Source: Acidobacteriota bacterium
GTDB taxonomy: Bacteria > Acidobacteriota > Thermoanaerobaculia > Multivoradales > JAHEKO01
Length of the DNA stretch: 16,685 nt
Direction of reading: 5' to 3'
NCBI GenBank assembly: GCA_006227875.1
Contig: SBFI01000054.1
Coordinates: 1 to 16,685, forward strand
In this document: positions 6,245 through 12,039 of the stretch, one piece after another
Position numbering within the stretch: position 1 is the stretch's first letter
Layout of the letters: each line of letters begins with the position of its first letter
Made by a program: the position numbers and the translations under genes
Notes under the pieces: generated by a model
Database searches by the model: none
What the model was told of the DNA's origin: nothing
The model's input: the letters and a program-made list of their open reading frames with translations, nothing else

Positions 6245-7219
6245 CTATACCTTGATTAGGGCCGTGACGGCCTTGGTTGCTGCCTTGCGAGCGAAGGCCT
6301 GGAGCTGCGCCTTCTTGAACTCGGAGAGATGCTGCACGCCCTCCGCCTCGAGGTCGTCCCGCATGGTGTTCTCTCCGATCCAGATGTTGAGGCACTCCAT
6401 ACCTCGATAGATGAAGCGGATGTTTTCCTCGACCTCGGGCTTGGTCTTGTCGATCCAGTCTCCGAAGTCGTTGACGGTCGCCAGCAGCTCGTTCTTGAGG
6501 TCCTCCCGGCTGAGGGATTCGACCTCGCTGATGGCGAACTCATCCGCCGTGCCGGTGGGCTTGGGCGTCCACACAAAGCGGGGCTTGGCCTCGATGACCT
6601 CGGCCTCCTCTATGTCGTCGTCCTGCGCTTCCTCCAGTGTGGGCGTGCCAGTCGGCACCGCCATGTCCGCCTCATAGCCGGGCGGCAGCCACTCGCCGTC
6701 GCCCAGCTCGTCGGGCAGGTGCTTGATGCCGCGGATCACATCAGGGAAGAACTGCCGGACGAGCTGCGCCACCGCCCGCCAGTAGAGCATGGCCTCGGGG
6801 TAGTGCTTCCAGTTGGACTTGCCGGTCAGCTTGGCCCGCTCGGCCATCTCGATCGTGAAGGTGTATTCCATGTCATAGGTCACGCCGTCGGGACCAACGA
6901 ACCGCGACCCGCGCACGGTGCAACGCTCGGCGGTCTGCTCGGTGGCGACGATGATGTGACCGGCCTCGAACACGCGGCCCACCATCCACTCGGCGGAGGG
7001 CGACGGCCTGCCGTCGATCACATCTATGGAGCGCAGCGACTCCATCGGTCCCAGACCCAGCTCGCGCCCCGTCATGATGGCGGCGAGGATGGCCGGCACG
7101 TTGCCGCGCAGCCCCTTCGGCACGAACTCCGTGCGGGCTATTGCCTGCGCGGTCTTGTAAGTAAACGGCGCACGATCGAGGGGAATAAGGGATCGGTCTT
7201 GTGCTTCTTCTTCTGGCAT
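6245..7219 (-). CDS. RecT-family single-strand annealing protein
   Basis: 324 residues; the start at 7219 is set by AAGGAGGCGCA immediately upstream. Typical RecT landmarks occupy the first ~175 residues: PAILAAIMTGRELGLGPMES, SAEWMVGRVFEAGH, MEYTFTIEMAERAKLTGKSN, and WKHYPEAMLYWRAVAQLVRQ followed by FFPDVIRG. RecT proteins anneal complementary single strands during phage recombination and replication. The C-terminal ~145 residues are unusual in length: an acidic linker (LEEAQDDDIEEAEVIEAK), then a separate helical part ending in a Lys/Ala-rich helix (ARKAATKAVTALIKV). No RecE-type exonuclease is next to it. The VRR-type nuclease lies about 1.7 kb further along the same strand. Confidence 0.85.
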   Translation of the reverse strand: MPEEEAQDRSLIPLDRAPFTYKTAQAIARTEFVPKGLRGNVPAILAAIMTGRELGLGPMESLRSIDVIDGRPSPSAEWMVGRVFEAGHIIVATEQTAERCTVRGSRFVGPDGVTYDMEYTFTIEMAERAKLTGKSNWKHYPEAMLYWRAVAQLVRQFFPDVIRGIKHLPDELGDGEWLPPGYEADMAVPTGTPTLEEAQDDDIEEAEVIEAKPRFVWTPKPTGTADEFAISEVESLSREDLKNELLATVNDFGDWIDKTKPEVEENIRFIYRGMECLNIWIGENTMRDDLEAEGVQHLSEFKKAQLQAFARKAATKAVTALIKV

Positions 7220-7341
7220 TGCGCCTCCTTCCATTTGCGATATGCCTTGTTCGAACACACGTTCGAGCAATAGATTCCGTAGTAGATGGGCCGGTGACAC
7301 TCGGGACAGGCCCGTTCGTCAGGCTTCGGGGGTATCGGCAT
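7138..7341 (-). CDS. Small zinc-finger protein, 67 aa
   Basis: The frame starts at an ATG with GGAGG three bases upstream and overlaps the end of the upstream gene by 23 bases. It carries a clear four-cysteine finger: ACPECHRPI, then GIYCSNVCSNKAYRKWKE. This is similar to the CSDRC finger at the start of the terminase in this window. A Lys-rich stretch follows (CQKKKHKTD), then a basic tail (IVRRLLTRPRRQ). Its last 82 bases overlap the start of the RecT gene in another frame, and the RecT ribosome-binding site lies within it. A nucleic-acid-binding role is likely. Confidence 0.65.
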   Translation of the reverse strand: MPIPPKPDERACPECHRPIYYGIYCSNVCSNKAYRKWKEAQCQKKKHKTDPLFPSIVRRLLTRPRRQ

Positions 7342-7690
7342 AGTCCTCCAATGTGCTGAACTCCAGGGCGTTGAGGCCATAGCGACGCATCTCCGAGATG
7401 AGCGGCTTGGCCCTGACGACCAAAGCTCCGGCCATGACCAGCTCGACAACGAACTGCGCGGGGTCCTTTCCCGACTTGACGAAGGCAGCGTTGAGCATCC
7501 CGAGGATGTCGTACAGCTCCTCGGTGAGGTTGGCCTCCGCCGTGTTGACGATCCCCCATACCCGTCCGTTGATCTTGCGGGCCTGGAGGGCGGTGTCCGC
7601 GGCATCCTCCATTGCGATCTTGAGTCCGCGGCATTCGTCTACGAGCGCGCTGATCTCGCTCAATACCAGGCGGGGGGTCCGATCTGCCAT
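7319..7690 (-). CDS. Hypothetical helical protein, 123 aa
   Basis: The start at 7690 has the shared AAGGAGGTACGCA leader three bases upstream. The protein is predicted largely alpha-helical (LVLSEISALVDECRGLKIAM, TEELYDILGMLNAAFVKSGK, FVVELVMAGALVVRAKPLIS), with one moderately hydrophobic helix near residues 80-95 that is too polar to call a membrane span. No motif is recognised. It leads a group with the zinc-finger and RecT genes. Confidence 0.65.
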   Translation of the reverse strand: MADRTPRLVLSEISALVDECRGLKIAMEDAADTALQARKINGRVWGIVNTAEANLTEELYDILGMLNAAFVKSGKDPAQFVVELVMAGALVVRAKPLISEMRRYGLNALEFSTLEDYADTPEA

Positions 7691-7693
7691 AGG

Positions 7694-7706
7694 TGCGTAC
7701 CTCCTT
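7694..7706 (-). promoter_or_regulatory. Shared start-associated sequence, copy 1
   Basis: On the minus strand this reads AAGGAGGTACGCA. It is three bases before the ATG at 7690 and combines a strong Shine-Dalgarno core with a conserved TACGCA tail. Confidence 0.75.
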
Positions 7707-7719
7707 GGTCGTTATCAGC

Positions 7720-7932
7720 TTACCATTTCACAGGGACGGAACTTGGCGAGCGGGTGATTATTGGGTAGAAGATCATGTCTCCGTCGTCGGGGAGTATCTG
7801 GCCCCGGTCGATCGCTTCGTTGATGACGAGCATCTCAAGGTCCTTCCAGGTCGATACCTGATCGTCCTCGACGACGATCGAGAGTCTGATCGTGCGCTTG
7901 ATAGGTATGCGAACGTCGTATCGCACAGACAT
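7720..7932 (-). CDS. Hypothetical beta-rich protein, 70 aa
   Basis: GGAAAGGATAG precedes the ATG at 7932. The N-terminal half alternates charged and hydrophobic residues (VRYDVRIPIKRTIRLSIVVE), suggesting a small beta sheet. Then come a helix (DLEMLVINEAIDRG) and a strand-rich end. No family is recognised. It is bounded by the 7960-7995 hairpin upstream. A copy of the shared start-associated sequence lies 15 bases before its start instead of adjoining it. Confidence 0.6.
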   Translation of the reverse strand: MSVRYDVRIPIKRTIRLSIVVEDDQVSTWKDLEMLVINEAIDRGQILPDDGDMIFYPIITRSPSSVPVKW

Positions 7933-7947
7933 GGGCTATCCTTTCCT

Positions 7948-7960
7948 TGCGTACCTCCTG
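7948..7960 (-). promoter_or_regulatory. Start-associated sequence, displaced copy 2
   Basis: The minus strand reads CAGGAGGTACGCA but no start codon follows directly; the next ATG (7932) has its own weaker ribosome-binding site. It may be a relic of a lost gene or have a role beyond ribosome binding. Confidence 0.6.
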
Positions 7961-7995
7961 AGGGGCCGTGGTTCACTCCGATCCCACGGCCCCTC
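7960..7995 (-). terminator. 12-bp GC-rich hairpin after gene 8003-8200
   Basis: Arms GAGGGGCCGTGG (7960-7971) and CCACGGCCCCTC (7984-7995) enclose a 12-base loop. It begins eight bases past the stop codon at 8003. A T-run (8001-8004) lies on the side appropriate for plus-strand transcripts, so bidirectional use is possible. Confidence 0.65.
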
Positions 7996-8002
7996 GGGTC
8001 TT

Positions 8003-8200
8003 TTATCCGTCGGCGTAGCGCACCGTGAAGGTGCCGTCGCCGTTGTCGATGACGTTGGTGTCCAGCACTCCCGCCCCGACCTGAGCCACTACCTTGCCGA
8101 TCGCCTCATTGCGGTCCTTCGCTTCGACCGTATAGCGACCGAAGCGGAAGTGTGGCCGAAGGCGATCCTGCTTGGGGTAGACATAGTGGTAGCGAGTCAT
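8003..8200 (-). CDS. Hypothetical small beta protein, 65 aa
   Basis: The start at 8200 overlaps the stop of the upstream wHTH gene (ATGA), with AGGAGG nearby. The protein begins MTRYHYVYPKQDRL and continues with FRFGRYTVEAKDRNEAIGKV, a strand-helix pattern, then ends DNGDGTFTVRYADG, a beta hairpin. This looks like a small phage-encoded alpha/beta protein. No function can be assigned. It ends its unit at the 7960-7995 hairpin. Confidence 0.65.
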   Translation of the reverse strand: MTRYHYVYPKQDRLRPHFRFGRYTVEAKDRNEAIGKVVAQVGAGVLDTNVIDNGDGTFTVRYADG

Positions 8201-8472
8201 CCGACCTCCTCCAGATAGGAGCGGAACGGAGCGCGGTATTCGGTGGTGGGGAACCCTGCCCGCCCCGTTGCCGACTCCCGCCGCTCGATCTCGCCTGCCT
8301 TGGCGAGCCGGTAAACGGCCCGCCGTATGGTTCCCGGCTTGAGGCCAGGACGCAGCCGGAACAGCTCGATCTCCAGCAGCTCCAGGGTGTACCACCTGCC
8401 GAAGTATGTCTCCAGTACGTCCAGTACCAGGACGGGAGCGCCGTCCTGGTACTTGGGCCTGCCGCCCGCCAT
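8197..8472 (-). CDS. Winged-helix DNA-binding protein, 91 aa
   Basis: The ATG at 8472 overlaps the clamp gene's stop (TGATG), with GAGG about nine bases upstream. The fold reads as a winged helix: WYTLELLEIELFRLRPGLKP, then GTIRRAVYRLAKAGEIERRE with the recognition helix, and a wing containing GFPTTEYR. The arrangement resembles the wHTH encoded at 4568-5014, though the sequences differ. Tight coupling to the sliding clamp suggests a role in replication or in early control. There are no extra domains. Confidence 0.7.
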   Translation of the reverse strand: MAGGRPKYQDGAPVLVLDVLETYFGRWYTLELLEIELFRLRPGLKPGTIRRAVYRLAKAGEIERRESATGRAGFPTTEYRAPFRSYLEEVG

Positions 8473-9173
8473 CAGGGAATCCTCACCGGCATGACCAGGC
8501 AGGTCAGCTCGGACGGATCATCCACCCCTTCGGGGATCACGAACCCCCAGGGCTTCAGCTCTCCGTTCGTGCCAGCACCGGCGCTGGCCCCGATCCGCCA
8601 GGGCTTGTTGCCCCGCTCGGAGGGGAGCGTCGAAACGCAACTGGCGAGCTGCACCAGCTTGGTCGGGTCGAGGCAGGGGAGCGCCAGCTCTCCGTCCCTG
8701 AGCCATACCTCCGGCATCAGCTTCTTCCAGTCGGGGAACTGGCCCTCTATGGGAGAGAGCGTGCGCCGATAGGTGAGCTTGTCCCCCATCTCAACCTGGA
8801 CCTTGACCTCCTTGCGGTCGGGTGTGATCCAGAACTCGACCTCTCCGAACTTGGCCTCCTTGGCGGCCTCCTTGAGCGCCACCTTCCACTCCTTGGCAGG
8901 GACGAGCACCTGCCCCGGCGCGTCTCCGGTGGCCTTGTGCCGAGTGGCGGGAGCTTCCTCCTCCTCCACGGCCTGGAGGTCGTTGAGGCGAAGCCGCCGC
9001 CTCGCCAGGACGTAGGAGTCGGTGGCGATGGCGTTGACCTCGGCCCGACCGCCCTTGTCGAACTCATAGGTGAACAGGACCGCTCCGATGACGGGTCGAT
9101 AGGCGTCCTTGCTGGCCGCATCTGCGACTGCCGCCAACTGACGGGCTTGTGCGGGCGTGAACATGAACAACAT
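8472..9173 (-). CDS. DnaN-like DNA polymerase sliding clamp
   Basis: 233 residues from the ATG at 9173, which follows the shared AAGGAGGTACGCA-type leader directly. It has features of the bacterial beta clamp: RPVIGAVLFTYE, then AIATDSYVLARRRL (the ATDG-like strand), IEGQFPDWKKLMPE (matching EG-x-FPDY) and a C-terminal TCLVMPVRIP (matching the VMPM/L-R end). Bacterial clamps have about 370 residues in three domains, so this is a shortened version. Such clamps encircle DNA and hold the polymerase. No polymerase gene is visible in the window. An acidic insertion (VEEEEAP) lies near residues 69-75. Confidence 0.8.
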   Translation of the reverse strand: MLFMFTPAQARQLAAVADAASKDAYRPVIGAVLFTYEFDKGGRAEVNAIATDSYVLARRRLRLNDLQAVEEEEAPATRHKATGDAPGQVLVPAKEWKVALKEAAKEAKFGEVEFWITPDRKEVKVQVEMGDKLTYRRTLSPIEGQFPDWKKLMPEVWLRDGELALPCLDPTKLVQLASCVSTLPSERGNKPWRIGASAGAGTNGELKPWGFVIPEGVDDPSELTCLVMPVRIP

Positions 9174-9186
9174 TGCGTACCTCCTA
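9174..9186 (-). promoter_or_regulatory. Shared start-associated sequence, copy 3
   Basis: The minus strand reads TAGGAGGTACGCA directly before the clamp ATG. Its left end contains the stop codon (TAG) of the gene ending at 9184. Confidence 0.75.
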
Positions 9187-9705
9187 GGTCTGCATCTCGT
9201 ACCATTCCAGGCACGGTTGGCTGACATTCTTCATGGCTCCCCAGCGGTCATACGCCATACGGAGCCGGTTTGCGGTTCCCTCCATTCTGGCCTGGTTGTA
9301 GCCGTGCTCCTCCCAGCGCCTCTCCTTGTGGTCGTTCTCCTTCATCTGCTCGGCCTGGCCGGCCAGATACCTCCAGTGCTTGAGTACCTCCTCGTCGGTG
9401 TCACACAGGCTGAAGATCAAATCCCCGATCGGCAGCCCGTCGAACCGCACATCCTCCGGCTCGGCGTAGTCGCCGACTATGGCGATGCGGTCGTTGGCCC
9501 AGCGGCCCACCACCAGCTCGCCGCGCGGGGAGGTCTTGGTGGGCCAGTCCCCGCCGCCTGCGCCCGTGCTCGTAGTGAGCAGGGCGCAGAGGATCGTGGA
9601 CGTTGGCCCATACGAGAACTCCCGCGCCTTGAGTCCGTCGCCGAGGCGGTGGGGATGGACGAACTCCCACTTGTCCAGGTTGACGGTGTAGTAATACTGC
9701 CCCAT
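9184..9705 (-). CDS. Conserved-type phage hypothetical protein, 173 aa
   Basis: The start at 9705 adjoins a copy of the shared leader. The beginning, MGQYYYTVNLDKWEFVHPHR, then LGDGLKAREF, resembles a family I have seen in actinophages and their hosts without known function. The middle has a Gly-rich part (STGAGGGDWP) followed by VVGRWANDRIAIVGDYAEPE, a strand-rich region. The C-terminal third is a long charged helix ending with two cysteines. No catalytic motif is evident. It sits between the sliding clamp and a series of tiny genes. Confidence 0.7.
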   Translation of the reverse strand: MGQYYYTVNLDKWEFVHPHRLGDGLKAREFSYGPTSTILCALLTTSTGAGGGDWPTKTSPRGELVVGRWANDRIAIVGDYAEPEDVRFDGLPIGDLIFSLCDTDEEVLKHWRYLAGQAEQMKENDHKERRWEEHGYNQARMEGTANRLRMAYDRWGAMKNVSQPCLEWYEMQT

Positions 9706-9717
9706 GCGTACCTCCTC
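9705..9717 (-). promoter_or_regulatory. Shared start-associated sequence, copy 4
   Basis: The minus strand reads GAGGAGGTACGCA with the final A forming the first base of the ATG at 9705. It contains the stop codon of the gene ending at 9717. Confidence 0.75.
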
Positions 9718-9983
9718 TATCCATGGCCGCAGCCGATTTGACCACAGCCTCCACAGAACGCGTCCCGGTCGAGGGGTTCCAGCCGGTCCATGTCTATCTC
9801 CCGGTCCAGGTCGTCACCGACCGCCCGCACTACTGCGGTGCTGTGGTCGATGTCATAGGTATCCTGAAGCGGGTCCCAGGGGTCCAGGACGCGCCGTTCG
9901 GCGTATCCCACAAACCAGAAGGCCACTCCGGGGAACCCCTTTACTTGAACGTGGTCGCCACGCTCAAACGTCTTGGTCGTCAT
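9717..9983 (-). CDS. Hypothetical protein with C-terminal Cys cluster, 88 aa
   Basis: Two starts compete. ATG 9983 has AGGAGG at seven bases and is preferred; ATG 9989 would overlap the previous stop as ATGA but leaves only one base of spacing. The beginning (MTTKTFERGDHVQVKGFPGV) followed by AFWFVGYAE suggests a small beta-barrel (SH3/KOW-like). The C-terminus is FCGGCGQIGCGHG, a possible metal site of three Cys and one His. No family is recognised. Confidence 0.6.
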   Translation of the reverse strand: MTTKTFERGDHVQVKGFPGVAFWFVGYAERRVLDPWDPLQDTYDIDHSTAVVRAVGDDLDREIDMDRLEPLDRDAFCGGCGQIGCGHG

Positions 9984-9985
9984 GG

Positions 9986-10183
9986 TCATGCCTCCTCGGG
10001 CTCGTAAGCGAGCGGGTGAATGAAGTGCGGTTCCATTCCTTTCTCCTTGCGCTTCTCATTCGCCAGCTCCATACAGTTCCGACATACGGGTTGGTTGTTG
10101 AGCGATGGAACGTATGTCGGGTTCGACGCGAACGTGCGCCGACACGCCAAACAAGGCGCTATCACCATCATGTAGCCACTCAT
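9986..10183 (-). CDS. Zinc-ribbon protein, 65 aa
   Basis: The start at 10183 is adjacent to the shared leader. The protein carries a two-knuckle ribbon, APCLACRRTF and QPVCRNCMELA, separated by a loop (ASNPTYVPSLNN). A charged tail follows (NEKRKEKGMEPHFIHPLAYEPEEA). The CxxC-CxxC spacing fits a small zinc ribbon that binds nucleic acid or a host protein. It is the first gene to the left of the 10203-10237 hairpin, hence probably the start of a unit or processed RNA. Confidence 0.7.
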   Translation of the reverse strand: MSGYMMVIAPCLACRRTFASNPTYVPSLNNQPVCRNCMELANEKRKEKGMEPHFIHPLAYEPEEA

Positions 10184-10196
10184 TGCGTACCTCCTC
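10184..10196 (-). promoter_or_regulatory. Shared start-associated sequence, copy 5
   Basis: The minus strand reads GAGGAGGTACGCA directly before the ATG at 10183, six bases downstream (in transcript sense) of a 13-bp hairpin. Confidence 0.75.
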
Positions 10197-10202
10197 GCGG
10201 TA

Positions 10203-10237
10203 GGAGGGAGCGGGGAAGGCCGAACCCCGCTCCCTCC
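10203..10237 (-). terminator. 13-bp perfect hairpin after gene 10244-10429
   Basis: Arms GGAGGGAGCGGGG (10203-10215) and CCCCGCTCCCTCC (10225-10237) enclose a nine-base loop, seven bases past the stop codon. No T-run follows. This is one of several similar hairpins placed directly after minus-strand genes. Confidence 0.7.
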
Positions 10238-10243
10238 GAAGCG

Positions 10244-10429
10244 TTATCTTCTCACCTCTACGTCCCAGGCCCGAGTGAACTTGGAGCCTTCCGACACCGG
10301 CATCTGCCGGACGACGAGTCCCTCCGTGATCTCCTTGCGGATCATCTCCAGAGTGACCGCTATGTCCGACAGATACCCACCGATGTTGGTCAGGCCGACG
10401 GCTATCTCATCGAAAACTCGATCTCCCAT
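10244..10429 (-). CDS. Hypothetical protein, 61 aa
   Basis: The ATG at 10429 is chosen because AAAGGAG lies six bases upstream; an in-frame upstream codon lacks one. The helical N-terminal half (DEIAVGLTNIGGYLSDIAVT, LEMIRKEITEG) has heptad-like hydrophobic spacing, suggesting a dimer. The C-terminus is polar (SEGSKFTRAWDVEVRR). No function is recognised. It ends at the 10203-10237 hairpin. Confidence 0.6.
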   Translation of the reverse strand: MGDRVFDEIAVGLTNIGGYLSDIAVTLEMIRKEITEGLVVRQMPVSEGSKFTRAWDVEVRR

Positions 10430-10440
10430 GCTGTCTCCTT

Positions 10441-10704
10441 TCAGCAGCAACCGGCGTCGGGGAAGGCGATTACGTCCTCCGTGCTGTCGGCCAGCGGAGC
10501 GATCGCCAACCAGTTCGGCTTCCGCTTGCGCTCGGGCGCTTTCTCTGAGTAGGGAGGGAGCGCCTCCGAGAAGGCGTTGGCCTTCTCGATGGCCTCCTCC
10601 ATACCGACCGCCCGCACCAGCAGCGAGCCGCCAGGGTGGTAGCGATCGGACACCGGGCCGCCCCGCAGGACATACCAGCGTGCTCGTTCGATCGGGAAGC
10701 TCAT
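10441..10704 (-). CDS. Hypothetical protein, 87 aa
   Basis: The start overlaps the previous stop (ATGA), with GGAGG seven bases upstream. The N-terminus gives strands (ERARWYVLRGG, SLLVRAVGMEEA), then a helix (AIEKANAFSEAL) and a Pro/Lys-rich loop (PPYSEKAPERKRKPNW). It ends in DAGCC. It looks like a small alpha/beta protein. No family is recognised. Confidence 0.6.
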   Translation of the reverse strand: MSFPIERARWYVLRGGPVSDRYHPGGSLLVRAVGMEEAIEKANAFSEALPPYSEKAPERKRKPNWLAIAPLADSTEDVIAFPDAGCC

Positions 10705-10970
10705 GCCAGGTCCTCCATCATGGCGGCCGCTCCGTCCATGTCGTCGCCCAGCAACTCATAGAGGATTCCGGCCTTCTGCGCCTGGGTCAGCTCGCCGTCA
10801 TCCTCCTTGGGCATGGGTACACAGTGGCTGTGACCCCAGCCGGTGGAGCGACAGCCGCGCTTGCGGAAGTTGGCGGTCGCTTCGTTGTAGCTGATCCCTT
10901 GTTCGGCGGCGATGTCGTGGAACGTATAGAGATCCCACGGCTCTCCACAGATGCGGCAATATACGTCCAT
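10701..10970 (-). CDS. Zinc-finger-like protein, 89 aa
   Basis: The ATG at 10970 overlaps the previous stop (TGATG), with AGGAGG at four bases in a degenerate copy of the shared leader. The beginning, MDVYCRICGEPWDLYTFHDI, contains a CxxC knuckle. A second possible knuckle follows in KRGCRSTGWGHSHC. The part between (AAEQGISYNEATANFRKRG) is helical. The C-terminus is acidic and helical. This arrangement is common in small phage proteins of unknown function. Confidence 0.65.
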   Translation of the reverse strand: MDVYCRICGEPWDLYTFHDIAAEQGISYNEATANFRKRGCRSTGWGHSHCVPMPKEDDGELTQAQKAGILYELLGDDMDGAAAMMEDLA

Positions 10971-10981
10971 CAGTACCTCCT
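10970..10981 (-). promoter_or_regulatory. Start-associated sequence, degenerate copy 6
   Basis: The minus strand reads AGGAGGTACTGA: the AGGAGGTAC core is kept but the tail is altered so that it encodes the upstream gene's last codons and stop. Confidence 0.6.
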
Positions 10982-11188
10982 CGTCAGTTGGTCGTCTTGC
11001 GTGATCCGGCGGGGCAGAGTGTGCGGCTTCGTTTCGTACATGAAGTAGATACGATGCCCGTCCTCGGCCAACGAGAACCACTCCTTGGGGAGCGCGTCCA
11101 ATAGGCCGTCGATGATCCCCTCCGGCATGTCGCCGATGGTGATGGATTCAACGACGATCTGGACGTTGTATTCAGCGAGCCAGGTCAT
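10970..11188 (-). CDS. Hypothetical protein, 72 aa
   Basis: The ATG at 11188 overlaps the previous stop (ATGA), with GGAGATAGGG just upstream. The strand-helix-strand pattern (AEYNVQIVVESITIGD, IIDGLLDALPKEW, GHRIYFMYETKP) fits a small alpha/beta domain. It is followed by a polar tail. The family is not recognised. It is part of a run of four overlapping genes (10701-11756). Confidence 0.6.
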   Translation of the reverse strand: MTWLAEYNVQIVVESITIGDMPEGIIDGLLDALPKEWFSLAEDGHRIYFMYETKPHTLPRRITQDDQLTRRY

Positions 11189-11406
11189 ATCCCTATCTCC
11201 GGCCATATCTGAGTGGGGTTCAGGCACTCCGCACACCGGCAGTCCTCCACTTCGAGGAATGCCGTGATCTCCTCCCGGTTACCCCGTAGCCAGGCGAGGG
11301 CGAACTCAATCGCCTCGATCTCCCCCTTCCAATACATGGTGGAGCGAGCACAGAGGAAGCCCATGGCGTTCGTTAGTCCCCGCTCTATGTCGTAGAAGGT
11401 GGTCAT
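11185..11406 (-). CDS. Hypothetical protein with Cys pair near C-terminus, 73 aa
   Basis: The start at 11406 overlaps the previous stop as ATGA. Residues 1-50 are helical (TTFYDIERGLTNAMGFLCAR, EIEAIEFALAWLRGNREEI). The C-terminus carries EDCRCAECLNP, a possible metal-binding cluster. No function is recognised. Confidence 0.6.
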   Translation of the reverse strand: MTTFYDIERGLTNAMGFLCARSTMYWKGEIEAIEFALAWLRGNREEITAFLEVEDCRCAECLNPTQIWPEIGI

Positions 11407-11756
11407 GCCTTCGCCGCCCGTTTGGCGTCGGCCATGGTGCCTTCCCACCAGAGGTCGATCTCCACCTGGAGGCCCAGCGCTCCGCGCACCGCCTCCAGCT
11501 CGGGGAGACTGACGTAGCCCAGCTCGGGGAAGCCCATGCCGAGATCGCACAGCCCGAACAGGACTTCATCCTGCGGGTCATACTCCGAGAGCCACCAAGT
11601 AGCTCCACCGTCCGGCGTGAAGAACTTGATGACCGGCACCTCATCGGACGGCGTGTCCTCGTAGGTGCGGTGATCGGGCAGCATCTCCGCCGCCCGCCTT
11701 ATGTCGGTGGACAGCACCCTCGGAGAGATGTCTGCCATCCGTATAGTCGCGGTCAT
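11403..11756 (-). CDS. DUF2958-like protein, 117 aa
   Basis: The start at 11756 follows the shared leader. The centre matches what I recall of DUF2958: VIKFFTPDGGATWWLSEYDP, then EVLFGLCDLGMGFPELGYVS and LPELEAVRGALGLQVEIDLWW. That family occurs in mobile elements and phages and has no established biochemical role. The gene is coupled on both sides (ATGA overlaps), so it is probably translated with the zinc-ribbon gene before it. Confidence 0.7.
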   Translation of the reverse strand: MTATIRMADISPRVLSTDIRRAAEMLPDHRTYEDTPSDEVPVIKFFTPDGGATWWLSEYDPQDEVLFGLCDLGMGFPELGYVSLPELEAVRGALGLQVEIDLWWEGTMADAKRAAKA

Positions 11757-11947
11757 TTGCGTACCTCCTTCGGCGAGTGATTGGCGACGTAGTGCTTGGC
11801 ATAGGCAAGCGCCTCGCCTTTGGTCATGCGATCCTCCTCAGTCGCTTGGGTGTCGTCGTACCCACGGCAACGCCAACCACAAGCTGGGCATTCGACGTAC
11901 CCGCCATAACGGTCGAGGCCGGACCTGCCATATGGGACTCCGATCAT
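11753..11947 (-). CDS. Small zinc-ribbon protein, 64 aa
   Basis: The start at 11947 adjoins the shared leader. YVECPACGWRCRGYDD provides a CxxC knuckle plus a third Cys. The helix ALAYAKHYVANHSPKEV provides two His residues, so a C2H2-type site is possible. It leads the five-gene overlapping run ending near 10441. A DNA- or RNA-binding role is likely but not shown. Confidence 0.65.
   Translation of the reverse strand: MIGVPYGRSGLDRYGGYVECPACGWRCRGYDDTQATEEDRMTKGEALAYAKHYVANHSPKEVRK
11758..11770 (-). promoter_or_regulatory. Shared start-associated sequence, copy 7
   Basis: The minus strand reads AAGGAGGTACGCA, one base before the ATG at 11756. It lies inside the end of the upstream coding sequence. 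Confidence 0.75.
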
Positions 11948-11960
11948 TGCGTACCTCCTT
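11948..11960 (-). promoter_or_regulatory. Shared start-associated sequence, copy 8
   Basis: The minus strand reads AAGGAGGTACGCA immediately before the ATG at 11947, just downstream of the 11974-12028 hairpin. Confidence 0.75.
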
Positions 11961-11973
11961 GTGGGTAGTGTGC

Positions 11974-12028
11974 GGGGGGGCCGGGAGCGGAGATGTGGGT
12001 GTAAGGGAACCCACTTCCCGACCCCCCC
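11974..12028 (-). terminator. Two-part GC hairpin after gene 12040-12447
   Basis: A run of seven G plus CGGGA (11974-11986) pairs with TCCCG plus seven C (12016-12028), with one C-A mismatch. An inner GTGGGT/ACCCAC stem (11995-12000 with 12009-12014) caps it. It lies 11 bases past the stop codon. Confidence 0.65.
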
Positions 12029-12039
12029 TGTTTGCCGCC

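Noticed and set aside
6329..7273. 314-codon plus-strand frame opposite the RecT gene
   Set aside because: Shadow of a recognisable RecT; no ribosome-binding site and a Leu/Gly/His/Arg-rich mirror composition.
8406..9224. 272-codon plus-strand frame opposite the clamp and wHTH genes
   Set aside because: Antisense of two recognisable coupled genes, with no ribosome-binding site or family features.
9704..10552. 282-codon plus-strand frame across several small minus genes
   Set aside because: It lies opposite four genes with good ribosome-binding sites, and its Arg/Pro-rich composition looks like antisense.
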